This document shows, piece after piece, positions 34,335 to 44,268 of a stretch of DNA of 64,000 nucleotides. The position numbers and the translations under genes are program-made. The DNA is from Xanthobacteraceae bacterium 501b. GTDB taxonomy: Bacteria; Pseudomonadota; Alphaproteobacteria; Rhizobiales; Xanthobacteraceae. The notes under the pieces are model-generated. The model saw nothing but the letters and a program-made list of their open reading frames with translations. It had not been told where the DNA came from and searched no databases. The stretch covers positions 3,906,001 through 3,970,000 of the forward strand of contig KB899087.1 in NCBI GenBank assembly GCA_000378025.1, given 5' to 3'. The first letter of the stretch is position 1. Every line of letters begins with the position of its first letter.

Positions 34335-35528
34335 TCAACCGACGGCGGACTTCAGCGCCTCGACGAGATCGGTCCGCTCCCACGAGAAGCCGCCATCGGC
34401 TTCCGGCGCGCGGCCGAAATGGCCATAGGCGGAGGTGCGGGCGTAGATCGGCTTGTTGAGGCCGAGATGCTCGCGAATGCCGCGCGGGCGCAGGTTCATC
34501 ACCTCGCGCAGCGCGGTCTCCAGCTTGGCTTCCTCAACCTTGCCGGTGCCGTAGAGGTCGACATAGACCGCCAGCGGGTCGGACACGCCGATGGCATAGG
34601 CCAGCTGGATGGTGCAGCGGTCGGCGAGATCGGCGGCCACCACGTTCTTGGCGAGGTAGCGCGCGGCATAGGCGGCCGAGCGGTCGACCTTGGTCGGGTC
34701 CTTGCCGGAGAAGGCGCCGCCGCCATGCGGGGCCGCGCCGCCGTAGGTGTCGACGATGATCTTGCGGCCCGTGAGGCCGCAATCGCCATCCGGCCCGCCA
34801 ATGACGAACTTGCCGGTCGGGTTGACGTGCCAGACCGTCGCCGGGGTGATCCAGCCATCGGGCAGCGCCTGGCGGATATAGGGCTCCACGATGCTCTGCA
34901 CATCATGCGAGGAGAGGTCGGCGTCGAGGTGCTGGGTCGACAGCACGATCTGCGTCACCTCGACCGGCTTGCCGCCCTCATAGCGCACCGTCACCTGGCT
35001 CTTGGCGTCGGGGCCGAGCACGGTGCTCTCGCCGGAATGACGGGCATCGGCCAGCAGCTTGAGGATCTTGTGGGCGTAATAGATCGGCGCCGGCATCAGC
35101 TCGGGCGTCTCGCGGCAGGCATAGCCGAACATGATGCCCTGGTCGCCGGCACCCTCGTCCTTGTTGCCGGCGGAATCGACACCCTGGGCGATGTCGACCG
35201 ACTGCGCGTGCAGATGCACGTCGATCGCGGCCTTCTCCCAGTGGAAGCCGTCCTGCTCGTAGCCGATATCCTTGATCGCGAGCCGGGCGATATGGCTCAG
35301 GAAATCCTTGGTCAGCTGCGCCGGGCCGCGCGTCTCGCCGGCGATCACCACCCGGTTGGTGGTGGCCAGCGTCTCGGCGGCGACGCGCAGATGGCTCGGA
35401 TCCCAACCGAATTCCGGACCGTGCTTGAAGAAGGCATCGACGATCTCGTCGGAGATGCGGTCGCACACCTTGTCGGGGTGGCCCTCGGAGACGGATTCGC
35501 TAGTGAAGAGATAGGCTTGGCGGGACAC
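34335..35528 (-). CDS. metK: S-adenosylmethionine synthase, GTG start
   Basis: MetK makes SAM from methionine and ATP. The 397-residue protein has [23 protein letters not shown], the [12 protein letters not shown] hexa-motif region and [17 protein letters not shown] (P-loop-like). GTG 35528 is the start: AGGAG lies about eight bases upstream and [12 protein letters not shown] is a normal MetK N-terminus; codons upstream are in the leader. The gene follows the PraR-like regulator, as in other Hyphomicrobiales. No known SAM riboswitch pattern was recognised in its 132-base leader. Confidence 0.96.
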   Translation of the reverse strand: MSRQAYLFTSESVSEGHPDKVCDRISDEIVDAFFKHGPEFGWDPSHLRVAAETLATTNRVVIAGETRGPAQLTKDFLSHIARLAIKDIGYEQDGFHWEKAAIDVHLHAQSVDIAQGVDSAGNKDEGAGDQGIMFGYACRETPELMPAPIYYAHKILKLLADARHSGESTVLGPDAKSQVTVRYEGGKPVEVTQIVLSTQHLDADLSSHDVQSIVEPYIRQALPDGWITPATVWHVNPTGKFVIGGPDGDCGLTGRKIIVDTYGGAAPHGGGAFSGKDPTKVDRSAAYAARYLAKNVVAADLADRCTIQLAYAIGVSDPLAVYVDLYGTGKVEEAKLETALREVMNLRPRGIREHLGLNKPIYARTSAYGHFGRAPEADGGFSWERTDLVEALKSAVG

Positions 35529-35573
35529 GAGTCGGCTCCTCGATTCTCGGCAGGCGCATATGCCCGCGCCCGG

Positions 35574-35596
35574 CCGCGCATCTTTTGCAAGCGCGG
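35574..35596 (-). promoter_or_regulatory. Hairpin in the metK leader
   Basis: CCGCGC (35574-35579) pairs with GCGCGG (35591-35596) around an 11-base loop, about 45 bases before the metK start. A second small dyad, CGTTC (35627-35631) with GAACG (35640-35644), lies nearer the upstream gene. Either may end the praR transcript or regulate metK; this is not a recognised riboswitch. Confidence 0.35.
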
Positions 35597-35660
35597 TCGG
35601 GGCGGTCAAGGTTTTAAAGGCGGAATCGTTCGGAAAAAAGAACGCCCCTGCACCACAGGA

Positions 35661-36071
35661 TCACGCCGCCGGGCTCGGCTCGGCAAGAGCCTCGACCAGG
35701 TCGACGATACGGCGGCGGACCTTGCCGTCAGCGATCTTGAGGAACGCGCGGGTGAGGGCGAGCCCTTCCGATGAGGCCAGGAAATCCGAGACATAGGCCG
35801 GCGAGGCGTCCTCGGCGAAGCCGGCGACATCGCCCGTCATGGTGGGGGCGCCCTCGAAGAAGAAGGCCACCGGCACGGAGAGCACCTGCGAGATATTCTG
35901 CAGGCGGCTGGCGCCGATCCGGTTGGTGCCCTTCTCGTATTTCTGGATCTGCTGGAAGGTGATGCCGAGGCTCTCGCCGAGTTTTTCCTGGCTCATGCCG
36001 ACCATCATGCGACGCATGCGGACCCGGCTGCCGACATACTTGTCGACGGGATTGGGAGATTTCTTCGTCAT
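35661..36071 (-). CDS. praR: XRE-family regulator, PraR-like
   Basis: The 136-residue protein has an N-terminal helix-turn-helix (VGSRVRMRRMMVGMSQEKLGESLGITFQQIQKYEKGTNRIGASRLQNIS, about residues 13-62) and a C-terminal part that probably dimerises. Sequence and position between lnt and metK match PraR of Azorhizobium and Rhizobium, a repressor affecting symbiosis, biofilm and quorum sensing genes. The name is by family resemblance and synteny. Start 36071 (MTKKSPNPVDKYVG) was chosen over 36089. Confidence 0.85.
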   Translation of the reverse strand: MTKKSPNPVDKYVGSRVRMRRMMVGMSQEKLGESLGITFQQIQKYEKGTNRIGASRLQNISQVLSVPVAFFFEGAPTMTGDVAGFAEDASPAYVSDFLASSEGLALTRAFLKIADGKVRRRIVDLVEALAEPSPAA

Positions 36072-36182
36072 CGGCTTCCCCGACTGCAAACAAAAAAATA
36101 CCTCCCCCCCGGTTCAGAGGGAGAGAAGCAGTGCCCGAGCCCGTGGACAGTCTAGGCGCAGCGCGTTCCGGCGTCGATCAAT

Positions 36183-37784
36183 CTAGACGTGCATAGCTCG
36201 CAAACGCAGCACGAGCGCCCCGCAGAGGCAGCCAAGAAGCAACATCCACGGTATCACCCTGCCAAACGCGGCATAAGGGGTAGCGGACAAAGCTTGTGGG
36301 AGGCTGTCGTCCAATACGCCTCGCACACCCAAGGGTAGAACCGCGCTGATTCGTCCCAGCGGGTCGATAATGGCGGAGATGCCATTGTTGGTTACCCGGA
36401 CCAGGGGCAAGCCTTGCTCGACCGCCCGCAGGCGGGACTGCTCGAAATGCTGGTAAGGGCCCGGGGTGAGGCCGAACCAGGCATCGTTGGACAGGTTCAG
36501 CAGGAAGCCCGGCCGCGCCCCTGCCTCGCCGGCCCCCGCGCCGGACACGGACATCACCTCGTCCGGAAAGATCGCCTCATAGCAGATCAGCGGAACCGCA
36601 TCGGGCAGGCCGGGAATGGGCAACAGGCTGCGCGAGGGCGCGGCGGCAAACCCTCCGCGCAGCCGGGTGAGCGCCTCCAGCCCCATGGCCTCCAGCGTTT
36701 CCTGAAACGGCAGGTATTCGCCAAAAGGAACGAGGTGCACCTTGTCGGCATTGCCGCGGATCATGCCTTCCGAATCGATCACCCGCACGGCGTTGAACAC
36801 GTCCGGACGCTCGCGGCCTGGCACCGGCTGGTAGCGCGCGGCGCCTGTTATGAGGGTGGTGCCGCGCGGCAGCATCGCCACGATCCGCGCCAGCGCTTCC
36901 GGTTCGCGTTCGAGGAAAAAGGGGAAGGCCGATTCCGGCCAGAACAGATGGGTAATGCCGGCGAGCCCGCCCTGGCTCTCGCTGGTGGCGAGATAGAGGT
37001 CCATCACGGTGCGGCGGGCGTCGTAGCGGAATTTCTGGTCCTGCGGCAGGTCGGGCTGCATCAGCCGCAGCCGCACGCCCGGCACTGTGCCGACCTCCGT
37101 GGTGGCAAGGCGCCACTGGCCGCCCGCCCACAGCGCCGCGAGCAGCCCGACGCCAAGGGCGAGCGGCATATGGCGGGCGCGGCGCGAGCCGAGCGGGCTG
37201 AACAGCGCCGCCGGGCTGGCGAGGCACACCAAGGTGAGGAGGCACAGGCCGATCAGCCCGACGACCGAGGCGACCTGGGCGAAGCGCAGATCGGTGGCCA
37301 GCGCATAGCCGAAATCGTTCCAGGGGAAGCCGGTCAGCAGCGTGCCGCGCGCCGTCTCCGCCAAAGTGAGGGCGACCGCGAAGGCGAGGATCCGTCCCGG
37401 TCCGCGGGTCCACAGCAGCCGGGCGAGCACACAGCCGAGCCCGGTATAGAGGGCGAGGCAGGCGGGCAAGCCGATCACCGCGAACGGCATCAGCCACATG
37501 AAGACCTCGGCCTGCACGAGAAACGCCTGGCCGATCCACCACAGGCCGGCGACGAAATAGCCCATGCCGAACAGCCAGCCGGCGGCAAAGCTCGCCCGCA
37601 GCGCCCGGCGCAGCGGCAGATCCAGCGTGGCGTCGATCAGAAAAACCAGCACGGGCAGCGTCAGCGCCAGCACCGGCCATAGCCCGAAGGGCGGCATGGC
37701 CAACGCCGAGAGCCCGCCGGCCGCAAGGGCGGCGAGCGCGCGCCAGCGGGCGGGGGCCGCCTGCAGCCGCTCTGGCGTCAGCAT
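36183..37784 (-). CDS. lnt: Apolipoprotein N-acyltransferase
   Basis: Lnt adds the third acyl chain to lipoproteins in the inner membrane. The 533-residue protein has several N-terminal membrane helices and a nitrilase-like periplasmic domain with the catalytic triad: Glu in FWPESAFPF, Lys in NADKVHLVPFGEYLPF and Cys in LICYEAIFPDE. A last helix closes the protein. It lies 45 bases downstream of the CorC-like gene, in the usual ybeZ-ybeY-corC-lnt order. Confidence 0.96.
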   Translation of the reverse strand: MLTPERLQAAPARWRALAALAAGGLSALAMPPFGLWPVLALTLPVLVFLIDATLDLPLRRALRASFAAGWLFGMGYFVAGLWWIGQAFLVQAEVFMWLMPFAVIGLPACLALYTGLGCVLARLLWTRGPGRILAFAVALTLAETARGTLLTGFPWNDFGYALATDLRFAQVASVVGLIGLCLLTLVCLASPAALFSPLGSRRARHMPLALGVGLLAALWAGGQWRLATTEVGTVPGVRLRLMQPDLPQDQKFRYDARRTVMDLYLATSESQGGLAGITHLFWPESAFPFFLEREPEALARIVAMLPRGTTLITGAARYQPVPGRERPDVFNAVRVIDSEGMIRGNADKVHLVPFGEYLPFQETLEAMGLEALTRLRGGFAAAPSRSLLPIPGLPDAVPLICYEAIFPDEVMSVSGAGAGEAGARPGFLLNLSNDAWFGLTPGPYQHFEQSRLRAVEQGLPLVRVTNNGISAIIDPLGRISAVLPLGVRGVLDDSLPQALSATPYAAFGRVIPWMLLLGCLCGALVLRLRAMHV

Positions 37785-37829
37785 CGACGACGCGCTCGCC
37801 GGGCGCCGGGCCGAACGCCCGGCCTCGCC

Positions 37830-39077
37830 TCAGGCGGCATCGGTATCGCGGCGCGGGTCGGTCCGCGAAGACTCGCCGGCCTGCTGGGCGGGCGGCGGCA
37901 GGGCCCGCGCCGTCGCGGCAGCGCTCTCGCCGCCGGCCAGCCGGGTGTCGGCGCCCGCCTCGCCACGGCTTGGCGAGATGCGCAGCCGCTTGACCCGGCG
38001 CGGATCGGCATCGAGCACCTCGATCTCGAAATTGCCCGGCGCCGGCACGATCTCGCCACGCACCGGCACGCGGCCGGCCAGGGTCACGAGCAGGCCGCCC
38101 AGCGTGTCGACCTCCTCGGCCTCCTCGCCGAGGGCAAAGGCCGGGTCGATCATCTCGGCGACATCTTCGAGGCTGGCGCGGGCGTCGGCGATGAAGCTGC
38201 CATCGGCCTGGCGGGCGATGGTGGGCGTCTCGTCCTCGTCGTGCTCGTCCTCGATGTCGCCGACGATCTCCTCGACAAGGTCCTCCATCGAGACGATGCC
38301 GTCCGTCCCGCCATATTCGTCGATGACGAGGGCGAGATGGATGCGGCTCGCCTGCATGCTGGCGAGCAGTTCGATGGACGGCATAGAGGGCGGCACGAAC
38401 AGCAGGCGGCGGATCAGCTTGGCGCCGCTGAGCGAATTGGAGAGGTCGATGGCCTTGAGGTTGAAGGCCGGCCGGGCGGCCTTGCCGCCCACATCGGGCA
38501 TGTCAGCAGCGGCAGACTCGCGCGCGCCATTGCGCGGCGTCGCGGCGCGCGGGGGGGCTGCGCGCGGGCTCATGGCGCGCTGAGTCAGATAGGTCACGAG
38601 ATCTCGGATATGGACCATGCCGACAGGGTCGTCGAGCGTGTCGTCATAAACGACGAGGCGCGAATGGCCGGCCTCGGCGAAGACGGCGAGCAGTTCGCCC
38701 AGCGAAATGTCCTTCTGCACGGCGACGATGTCCGCGCGGGGAACCATGAGGTCGCCGATGCGCAGTTCGCGCAGATCCAGGATGCTCTTCAGCATCGTCC
38801 GCTCGGTGGCGGTCAGGTCGGCGCCGGGCTCGGCGCCGGTCGAGGCGAGGATGGCGGAAAGATCCGTGCGCAGCGAGCCGGAGGAACGCCTGCCGCCGAT
38901 AAGGTGGCGGAGCCGGTCGAAAAAGCCGGCGCGGGACTCGCTGGAGCCTCCGCCGGCTTTGCTTCGCTGCCCGGCGCTCGCCGGGGCGCTACTGGAAGCG
39001 CCGTTACCGGAGGCGCCGCTACTTGGGCCCTCGCTGCCCCGGGGGGCGGAGGGCGAGCTTGAAACAGGATCGGACAT
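37830..39077 (-). CDS. CBS-domain protein of the CorC/HlyC family
   Basis: The 415-residue protein has a Ser/Gly-rich N-terminus, two CBS domains (LRIGDLMVPRADIVAVQ and the IHLALVIDEYGGTDGIVSMEDLVEEIVGDIEDEHDE block) and a C-terminal CorC_HlyC domain (LGGLLVTLAGRVPVRGEI). It is the cytoplasmic YbeX-type relative associated with magnesium homeostasis and ribosome metabolism. Between the CBS domains is an unusual Ala/Arg-rich insertion of about 50 residues. ybeY precedes it by 11 bases. Confidence 0.9.
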   Translation of the reverse strand: MSDPVSSSPSAPRGSEGPSSGASGNGASSSAPASAGQRSKAGGGSSESRAGFFDRLRHLIGGRRSSGSLRTDLSAILASTGAEPGADLTATERTMLKSILDLRELRIGDLMVPRADIVAVQKDISLGELLAVFAEAGHSRLVVYDDTLDDPVGMVHIRDLVTYLTQRAMSPRAAPPRAATPRNGARESAAADMPDVGGKAARPAFNLKAIDLSNSLSGAKLIRRLLFVPPSMPSIELLASMQASRIHLALVIDEYGGTDGIVSMEDLVEEIVGDIEDEHDEDETPTIARQADGSFIADARASLEDVAEMIDPAFALGEEAEEVDTLGGLLVTLAGRVPVRGEIVPAPGNFEIEVLDADPRRVKRLRISPSRGEAGADTRLAGGESAAATARALPPPAQQAGESSRTDPRRDTDAA

Positions 39078-39088
39078 CGCTCTTTGGT

Positions 39089-39616
39089 TCAGTTTGCTCG
39101 GTCAGTGGTGAGAACGGGTTCGGTGTCGGCATAGGGGTCGGCAATCGCGAGGTCGGCGAGCACGCGGCGCTCCATCGCCTCCATCTCCTCGGCCTCTTCC
39201 GCCACCTCGTGGTCGTAGCCGAGCAGATGCAGCGTACCATGGACGGCCAGATGCGCGAGATGGTCGGCGAGCGGCTTGCCCTCGGCTTCCGCCTCCCGCA
39301 CCAGCGTCTCATAGGCGATGGCGATGTCGCCCAGATGGGGATCGCCGCCGGCGCGCGCCACCTCGGGGGTGGGAAAGGACAGCACGTTGGTCGCGTAGTC
39401 CTTGCCGCGCCATTCGCGGTTGAGCGCCTGGAGCGTGGCGTCGTCGGTCAGCTTCACCGCGATCTCGGCGCCGTCAATGTCGATCTCATACTCGGTGAGC
39501 GCGCCGGCGCAGGCCGCGTTCACCGCCCGCACCACCAGCGCCTCGGCATCGGCGAGGCCCGACCACGGGGCGGCCTCCACCAGCACGTCGACCTCGATCT
39601 GGGGCGCCTCGCTCAT
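39089..39616 (-). CDS. ybeY: Endoribonuclease YbeY
   Basis: YbeY is a metal-dependent RNase acting in 16S rRNA 3' maturation and ribosome quality control. The 175-residue protein has the zinc motif HLAVHGTLHLLGYDHE (H-x3-H-x5-H) near residue 122 and the LNREWRGKDYATNVLSFP block. Its ATG overlaps the phoH stop (ATGA), so production is coupled to the PhoH-like ATPase. Confidence 0.96.
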   Translation of the reverse strand: MSEAPQIEVDVLVEAAPWSGLADAEALVVRAVNAACAGALTEYEIDIDGAEIAVKLTDDATLQALNREWRGKDYATNVLSFPTPEVARAGGDPHLGDIAIAYETLVREAEAEGKPLADHLAHLAVHGTLHLLGYDHEVAEEAEEMEAMERRVLADLAIADPYADTEPVLTTDRAN

Positions 39617-40740
39617 CGGCGCGGCATCCCGGCAGGCGCTGCCGCCCGCGCCGCCGCGTCCTTGGTCTCATAGGCGGCGACGATGCGGCCGACGAGTTCG
39701 TGTCGCACCACGTCAGCGGCGCTGAAATGGCAGACGTCGACGCCCTCGACCTCGCCCAGCAGCCCCACCGCCTCGGCAAGGCCCGAGGTCTGGCCCGGCG
39801 GCAGGTCGATCTGGCTGGGATCGCCGGTGATGATCATGTGCGAGTTCTCGCCCAGGCGGGTGAGGAACATCTTCATCTGCATCGAGGTGGTGTTCTGCGC
39901 CTCGTCGAGGATGACGCAGGCATTGGCCAGCGTGCGCCCGCGCATGAAGGCCAGCGGGGCGATCTCGATCTCGCCGGAAATCATCGCCCGCTCGACAAAG
40001 GCGCGGTCCATCAAATCGTGCAGCGCGTCGTAGATCGGCCGCAAATAGGGATCGACCTTCTCCTTCATGTCGCCGGGCAGGAAGCCGAGCCGTTCGCCCG
40101 CCTCCACCGCAGGGCGGGAGAGGATGATCCGGTCAACCACGCGGCGCTCCAGCAGGTGCACCGCATAGGCGACCGCCAGCCAGGTCTTGCCGGTGCCGGC
40201 CGGGCCGACGCCGAACACCAGTGTCTGGCGCTTCAGCGCGCGGATATAGGCGTCCTGCGCGGCGGTGCGGGCGCGCACCGGGCGGCGGCGGAGCTGGATC
40301 TCGTCGAAGCTCTGCTTCTTAGTCGCGGGGTCGAACTCGAACAGCTGACCCTGCGCCGCGGCCTCGCGCATCACGCCCTCGACATCGCCGGGCTGCAGCT
40401 CGCCGCCCTTCTTCAGCCGGGCATAGAGCGTTTCCAGCACATGGCGCGCCTGCTCGCAGGCCTCGCGCGGGCCCTCCAGCGTGACATGGTTGCCACGCTG
40501 CTCGGCGACGATTTCCAGCCGCCGCTCGATCAAGGCGAGGTTCTGCCCGTAATGGCCGAAGAGCTGGCTGGCGATCCGGTTGTCGTCGAAGGCGAGGACG
40601 ATCTGCCCGGGCGCCTCGTCGCCGGGCGGCTCCATCCAGCGCGGGGCCGCCGGGGCGGGGCGCGGCGCCCCGCGCGGGGAGGAGGCCAAGGCACGTTCCG
40701 TCTCGCTACCAGATCCGCTACCAGGTCGACGCACGCTCAC
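39613..40740 (-). CDS. PhoH-like ATPase (YbeZ), GTG start
   Basis: The 375-residue P-loop ATPase has Walker [12 protein letters not shown] (about residues 182-192), [28 protein letters not shown] and Walker [13 protein letters not shown], all typical of the PhoH/YbeZ family that works with YbeY in RNA metabolism. It begins with GTG 40740, overlapping the miaB stop (GTGA), and its stop overlaps ybeY. The first 40 residues are Pro/Ala/Arg-rich and variable. Confidence 0.94.
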   Translation of the reverse strand: MSVRRPGSGSGSETERALASSPRGAPRPAPAAPRWMEPPGDEAPGQIVLAFDDNRIASQLFGHYGQNLALIERRLEIVAEQRGNHVTLEGPREACEQARHVLETLYARLKKGGELQPGDVEGVMREAAAQGQLFEFDPATKKQSFDEIQLRRRPVRARTAAQDAYIRALKRQTLVFGVGPAGTGKTWLAVAYAVHLLERRVVDRIILSRPAVEAGERLGFLPGDMKEKVDPYLRPIYDALHDLMDRAFVERAMISGEIEIAPLAFMRGRTLANACVILDEAQNTTSMQMKMFLTRLGENSHMIITGDPSQIDLPPGQTSGLAEAVGLLGEVEGVDVCHFSAADVVRHELVGRIVAAYETKDAAARAAAPAGMPRR

Positions 40741-42161
40741 GCCTCCAGCTTCTCGCTCTGCCCGATGAAACGCGATTCGCGCGCCGGCCGTTCAACGAAG
40801 AATTCGCCGCCGCGTATGTCGCCCGAAAGATTCCTGGTGCTTACCCCGTGCACCTCCACCCGCGCCAGCGTGCCGATGGCCTCCACCGGGCCGTCGACGA
40901 CGATCGACTGGAGATAGGGCGAGCGGCCGATGAGCTGGCCGGGGAAACGGCCCGGCTTCTCGATCAATATGTCGAGGACCCGGCCCTGACAGGCGGTGTC
41001 GAAGGCCAGCCTCTGGGAGTCGAGAAGCGCCTGCAGCGCATGGATGCGCGCGGACTTCTCCTCTTCAGGAACCTGCCCGTCCATGCCGGCCGCCGGCGTG
41101 CCGGGGCGGGAGGAATATTTGAACGAGAAGGCGGAAGCGAAGCCCACACGTTGCACGAGATCCATCGTGTCGGCGAAGTCGGCGTCGGTCTCGCCGGGGA
41201 AGCCGACGATGAAATCCGAGGAAAAGGCGATGTCGGGCCGCACAGCCCGCACCTTGTCGACGATCTCGAAGAACAGCTCGCGGTCATGCTTGCGGTTCAT
41301 CGCCGCGAGAATGCGGTTGGAGCCGGACTGCACCGGCAGGTGAAGATAGGGCATGAGCGCCGGCAGGTCGCGATGGAGGCCGATCAGCTCGTCATCCATG
41401 TCGCGCGGGTGGCTGGTGGTGTAGCGCACACGGGCGATGCCGGGCACGTCGGCGATGCGGCGGATCAGCTCGGGAAGGTTGGCGGAGCGGCCGGCAGCGT
41501 CGAGCCCGTGATAGGCATTGACGTTCTGGCCGATCAGCGTGACCTCGCGCACCCCGGCCTCGGCGAGGCGGATCACCTCGTCGAGAATTTTCGGCAGCGG
41601 GCGCGAGACTTCCGCCCCGCGCGTATAGGGCACGACGCAGAAGGTGCAGAACTTGTCGCAGCCTTCCTGCACGGTGACGAAAGCCGCCGGGCCGCGCTTG
41701 TTGATCGCCGCCCGCGTGGGCGGGGGCAGGAAATCGAACTTGTCCTCGACCGGGAACTCGGTCTCGACGATGCCGGCGCGCCGGTTGCCGCCGCGCCTTT
41801 GGGCATCGGCGACCAGCTCGGGCAGCTTGTGATAGCTCTGCGGCCCGACCACCAGGTCGACGCCGCGGGCGCGCTTGAGAATTTCGGCGCCTTCCGCCTG
41901 CGCCACGCAGCCGGCAACCGCCACCATCTGCTGGCGGCCCGCCTCTTCCTGCGCCTTTTTCAGCCGGCCAAGCTCGGAATAGACCTTCTCGGCCGCCTTT
42001 TCGCGGATGTGGCAGGTGTTGAGAATGACGAGATCGGCGTCGTCGGGGCTGTCGGTTTCGACATAGCCCTCCTTGGCCAGCGTGTCCGTCATGCGCTGGG
42101 CATCATAGACGTTCATCTGGCAGCCGAAGGAGCGGACGTAAAGCTTGCGCGTTTCACTCAT
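40737..42161 (-). CDS. miaB: tRNA-2-methylthio-N6-dimethylallyladenosine synthase
   Basis: MiaB adds the 2-methylthio group to i6A37 of tRNA. The 474-residue radical-SAM enzyme has three Cys for the auxiliary cluster ([23 protein letters not shown]), the radical SAM motif [12 protein letters not shown] and a C-terminal TRAM domain. It is the first gene of a coupled set miaB-phoH-ybeY joined by 4-base overlaps. Its upstream gap (262 bases) holds its promoter. Confidence 0.97.
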   Translation of the reverse strand: MSETRKLYVRSFGCQMNVYDAQRMTDTLAKEGYVETDSPDDADLVILNTCHIREKAAEKVYSELGRLKKAQEEAGRQQMVAVAGCVAQAEGAEILKRARGVDLVVGPQSYHKLPELVADAQRRGGNRRAGIVETEFPVEDKFDFLPPPTRAAINKRGPAAFVTVQEGCDKFCTFCVVPYTRGAEVSRPLPKILDEVIRLAEAGVREVTLIGQNVNAYHGLDAAGRSANLPELIRRIADVPGIARVRYTTSHPRDMDDELIGLHRDLPALMPYLHLPVQSGSNRILAAMNRKHDRELFFEIVDKVRAVRPDIAFSSDFIVGFPGETDADFADTMDLVQRVGFASAFSFKYSSRPGTPAAGMDGQVPEEEKSARIHALQALLDSQRLAFDTACQGRVLDILIEKPGRFPGQLIGRSPYLQSIVVDGPVEAIGTLARVEVHGVSTRNLSGDIRGGEFFVERPARESRFIGQSEKLEA

Positions 42162-42370
42162 TGCGTGTCGATCGACCCGTGCCGCGCGGCGTCCGGGGAC
42201 GCGGCGGCCCTCTGCGTGGGCAACCCGAGGTCACGACAGGCGCGCCCTCGCAAGGCGCCCTCATCCATTGCCGCCCGGTCCCAGCTCGGTATCGCGCAGG
42301 TCGAGATCGTCCAGCTCTCCAGAAGTGACGCCTAGAGGTTCTGTGTAGCGGGATTCCCGCGAAAAGGAAA

Positions 42371-42398
42371 TGCGCCCCGCCCCGCTCTGCGGGCGCAA
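42371..42398 (-). terminator. GC-rich hairpin after plsC
   Basis: TGCGCCC and GGGCGCA close a stem with internal GC pairing about 25 bases beyond the plsC stop; on the minus strand a broken T-run (TTTCCTTTTC) follows. It probably ends the fur/mur-plsC transcript before the miaB promoter. Bounds are approximate. Confidence 0.45.
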
Positions 42399-42423
42399 AG
42401 CCTTAAAAACCGCACCTTATCCC

Positions 42424-43197
42424 TCAGCCCGGTCGCCCGGTAAGGGCCTGCGTCAGCAGGGTACGGACAGCGCGCTCGGCCTCCTGCGCCGCCGCCTTGC
42501 GCCCGCCCGCCGCCAGCGTTGCGCCGAAGCGCAGCTCCACCTCGACGCCGCCGCGCCGCAGCACCTCCATCAGATGCGGGGCGAGGTCCATGTCGCCATA
42601 CCAGGCGAGGCGCGGGCGCCCGGCGCGGCCGAGCGGCAGGCCGGCGAGCCCGACATAGGCGATGGCGAGCGGCTGGATCGTCGCTGCCGGCCCCTCGGCC
42701 TCGCCCAGGCTCTGGCGGGCGGCGCCGACCAGCGCCGAGCGGAAGGGCAGCACCCGGTTGCCGTCGCTGGAGGTGCCTTCGGCGAACAGCACCACCGGGT
42801 CGCCATCATTCATCCTTGCCGCCATCTCCCCCGCCACCCGCCCGGTGGCGGCGCGCGACGTGCGGTCGACGAAAATGGTGCGCTGGAGCTTCGCCAGCAG
42901 CCCGATGCCCGGCCAGCGGGCCACCTCGCTCTTGGCGACGAAGCACAGCGGCAGGCGCCCGCCGAGCACGGGAATGTCCAGCCAGGAGGCGTGATTGGCG
43001 AGAATGAGCAGCGGCCGCGCCGCCGCCGGCGCGCCCACCACCCGCACCCGCACCCCAACCAGCGCCAGCACGATGCGATGATAGAGCACGGGCAGGGTGC
43101 GCCGGGTCGGCAGGCGAAGGGCGAGTGAGAGCCATTGCAGCGGAATGCCGATGAGCGTGACGAGCACGACCGGCACGATCACCAGCCAGGCCCGCAC
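42424..43197 (-). CDS. plsC: 1-acyl-sn-glycerol-3-phosphate acyltransferase, GTG start
   Basis: PlsC makes phosphatidic acid from lysophosphatidic acid at the inner membrane. The 257-residue protein has an N-terminal helix, the H-x4-D motif NHASWLDIPVL (about residue 72), FVDRT and the FAEGTSSDG block. It starts at GTG 43197; its Shine-Dalgarno GGAAGGAG overlaps the end of the upstream Fur-family gene, so the two are likely coupled. Confidence 0.92.
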   Translation of the reverse strand: MRAWLVIVPVVLVTLIGIPLQWLSLALRLPTRRTLPVLYHRIVLALVGVRVRVVGAPAAARPLLILANHASWLDIPVLGGRLPLCFVAKSEVARWPGIGLLAKLQRTIFVDRTSRAATGRVAGEMAARMNDGDPVVLFAEGTSSDGNRVLPFRSALVGAARQSLGEAEGPAATIQPLAIAYVGLAGLPLGRAGRPRLAWYGDMDLAPHLMEVLRRGGVEVELRFGATLAAGGRKAAAQEAERAVRTLLTQALTGRPG

Positions 43198-43200
43198 GCC

Positions 43201-43668
43201 TCACTCCTTCCGGGACGAAAGGGAAGGCGTGGGTATCTCCGTGCCCGGCGGCGTGTCGAGCGGCACGCCATAGAGCTCCAGCCGGTGGCCGATCAGCCGG
43301 TAGCCGAGCTTGCGGGCGATCTCTTCCTGCAGATGCTCGATCTCCTCGGAGCGGAACTCCACCACATGGCCGCTGCGCAGGTCGATGAGATGATCGTGGT
43401 GCTCGTCCGGCACCGGCTCATAGCGCGAGCGGCCATCACGGAAATCGTGGCGGGCGATGATGCCGGCATCCTCGAACAGCTTCACCGTGCGGTAGACGGT
43501 GGAGATGGAGATGCGGTCGTCCACCGCGATGGCGCGCCGGTGCAGCTCCTCCACATCGGGATGGTCCTGCGCATCGGCGATGATGCGGGCGATCACCCGG
43601 CGCTGGTCGGTCATCCGCAGGCCCAGCGTGACGCAGGCTTCCTCGATCGCGGTCGGCTTGTCGTTCAT
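43201..43668 (-). CDS. fur: Fur-family metalloregulator (Mur-like)
   Basis: The 155-residue regulator has the Fur winged helix (MTDQRRVIARIIADAQDHPDVEELHRRA, ISISTVYRTVKLFEDAGII) and metal sites HDFRDGRSRYEP and EHHDHLIDLRSG. In Hyphomicrobiales the Fur protein in this position is usually Mur, a manganese-responsive repressor, rather than an iron regulator; that is inference from synteny and overall similarity. Start 43668 (MNDKPTAIEEACV) is preferred. It lies between rimI and plsC. Confidence 0.9.
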   Translation of the reverse strand: MNDKPTAIEEACVTLGLRMTDQRRVIARIIADAQDHPDVEELHRRAIAVDDRISISTVYRTVKLFEDAGIIARHDFRDGRSRYEPVPDEHHDHLIDLRSGHVVEFRSEEIEHLQEEIARKLGYRLIGHRLELYGVPLDTPPGTEIPTPSLSSRKE

Positions 43669-43761
43669 TCCTCGGCCTGCTTCCTTCAGCCCGCATCGGT
43701 CGGTCTGTCCGCGCCCGTCCGCCTTATGGCGCAGCCAAGCCGGCAAGGGCAATGGTTTCTC

Positions 43762-44268
43762 TCAGGCGATGTCGCGCCGCATGGTGAGCGCGGCCACCGG
43801 CGCGCCGGCACTATCGCGATAATAGCCCGGGCGCCGGCCGATTTCGCGGAAGCCGGTGCGGGCATAGAGCCGCAAGGCGGCGGCGTTGCCATCCTCAACC
43901 TCCAGGAACACGGTGCGGTAGCCCTGCGCCGCCAGCGTACCGAAGGCGGCCTGCACCAGCTTGAGGCCGATGCCGGCGCCGCGCCGCCGGCGGTCGACGG
44001 CAACCGAGAGAATCTCTATTTCCGGCGCCACCCCGCTCAGCAAGATGAATCCCACCGGCGCGCCGCCGGGGCCATCGGTGGCCACGAGGCCACGGCTCAG
44101 CCGGTTGGTGATCAGGCGCTCGAACTCGGCAGCGTCCCAGCCATGGCGGAAGGACTGGGCGTGAAGGCGCGCCAGCGCCTCGGCATCGCCGGCCTGGAGG
44201 GCGCGCAACGACACCTCGCGCGGGCGCCCGCGCGTCATCCAGCCGAGCCATGCCGGCAGCCCGGTCAT
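43762..44268 (-). CDS. rimI: Ribosomal protein S18-alanine N-acetyltransferase RimI-like
   Basis: The 168-residue GNAT protein has VDRRRRGAGIGLKLVQAAF (acetyl-CoA motif A) and VEDGNAAALRLYARTGFREIGRRPGYY, characteristic of RimI. Its ATG overlaps the tsaB stop (ATGA), the usual tsaB-rimI arrangement. It acetylates ribosomal protein S18 and possibly other N-termini. Confidence 0.9.
   Translation of the reverse strand: MTGLPAWLGWMTRGRPREVSLRALQAGDAEALARLHAQSFRHGWDAAEFERLITNRLSRGLVATDGPGGAPVGFILLSGVAPEIEILSVAVDRRRRGAGIGLKLVQAAFGTLAAQGYRTVFLEVEDGNAAALRLYARTGFREIGRRPGYYRDSAGAPVAALTMRRDIA

Noticed and set aside
35529-35660. SAM-II or SAM/SAH riboswitch before metK
   Set aside because: The conserved loop sequences of these classes are not visible in the leader; only simple dyads are.
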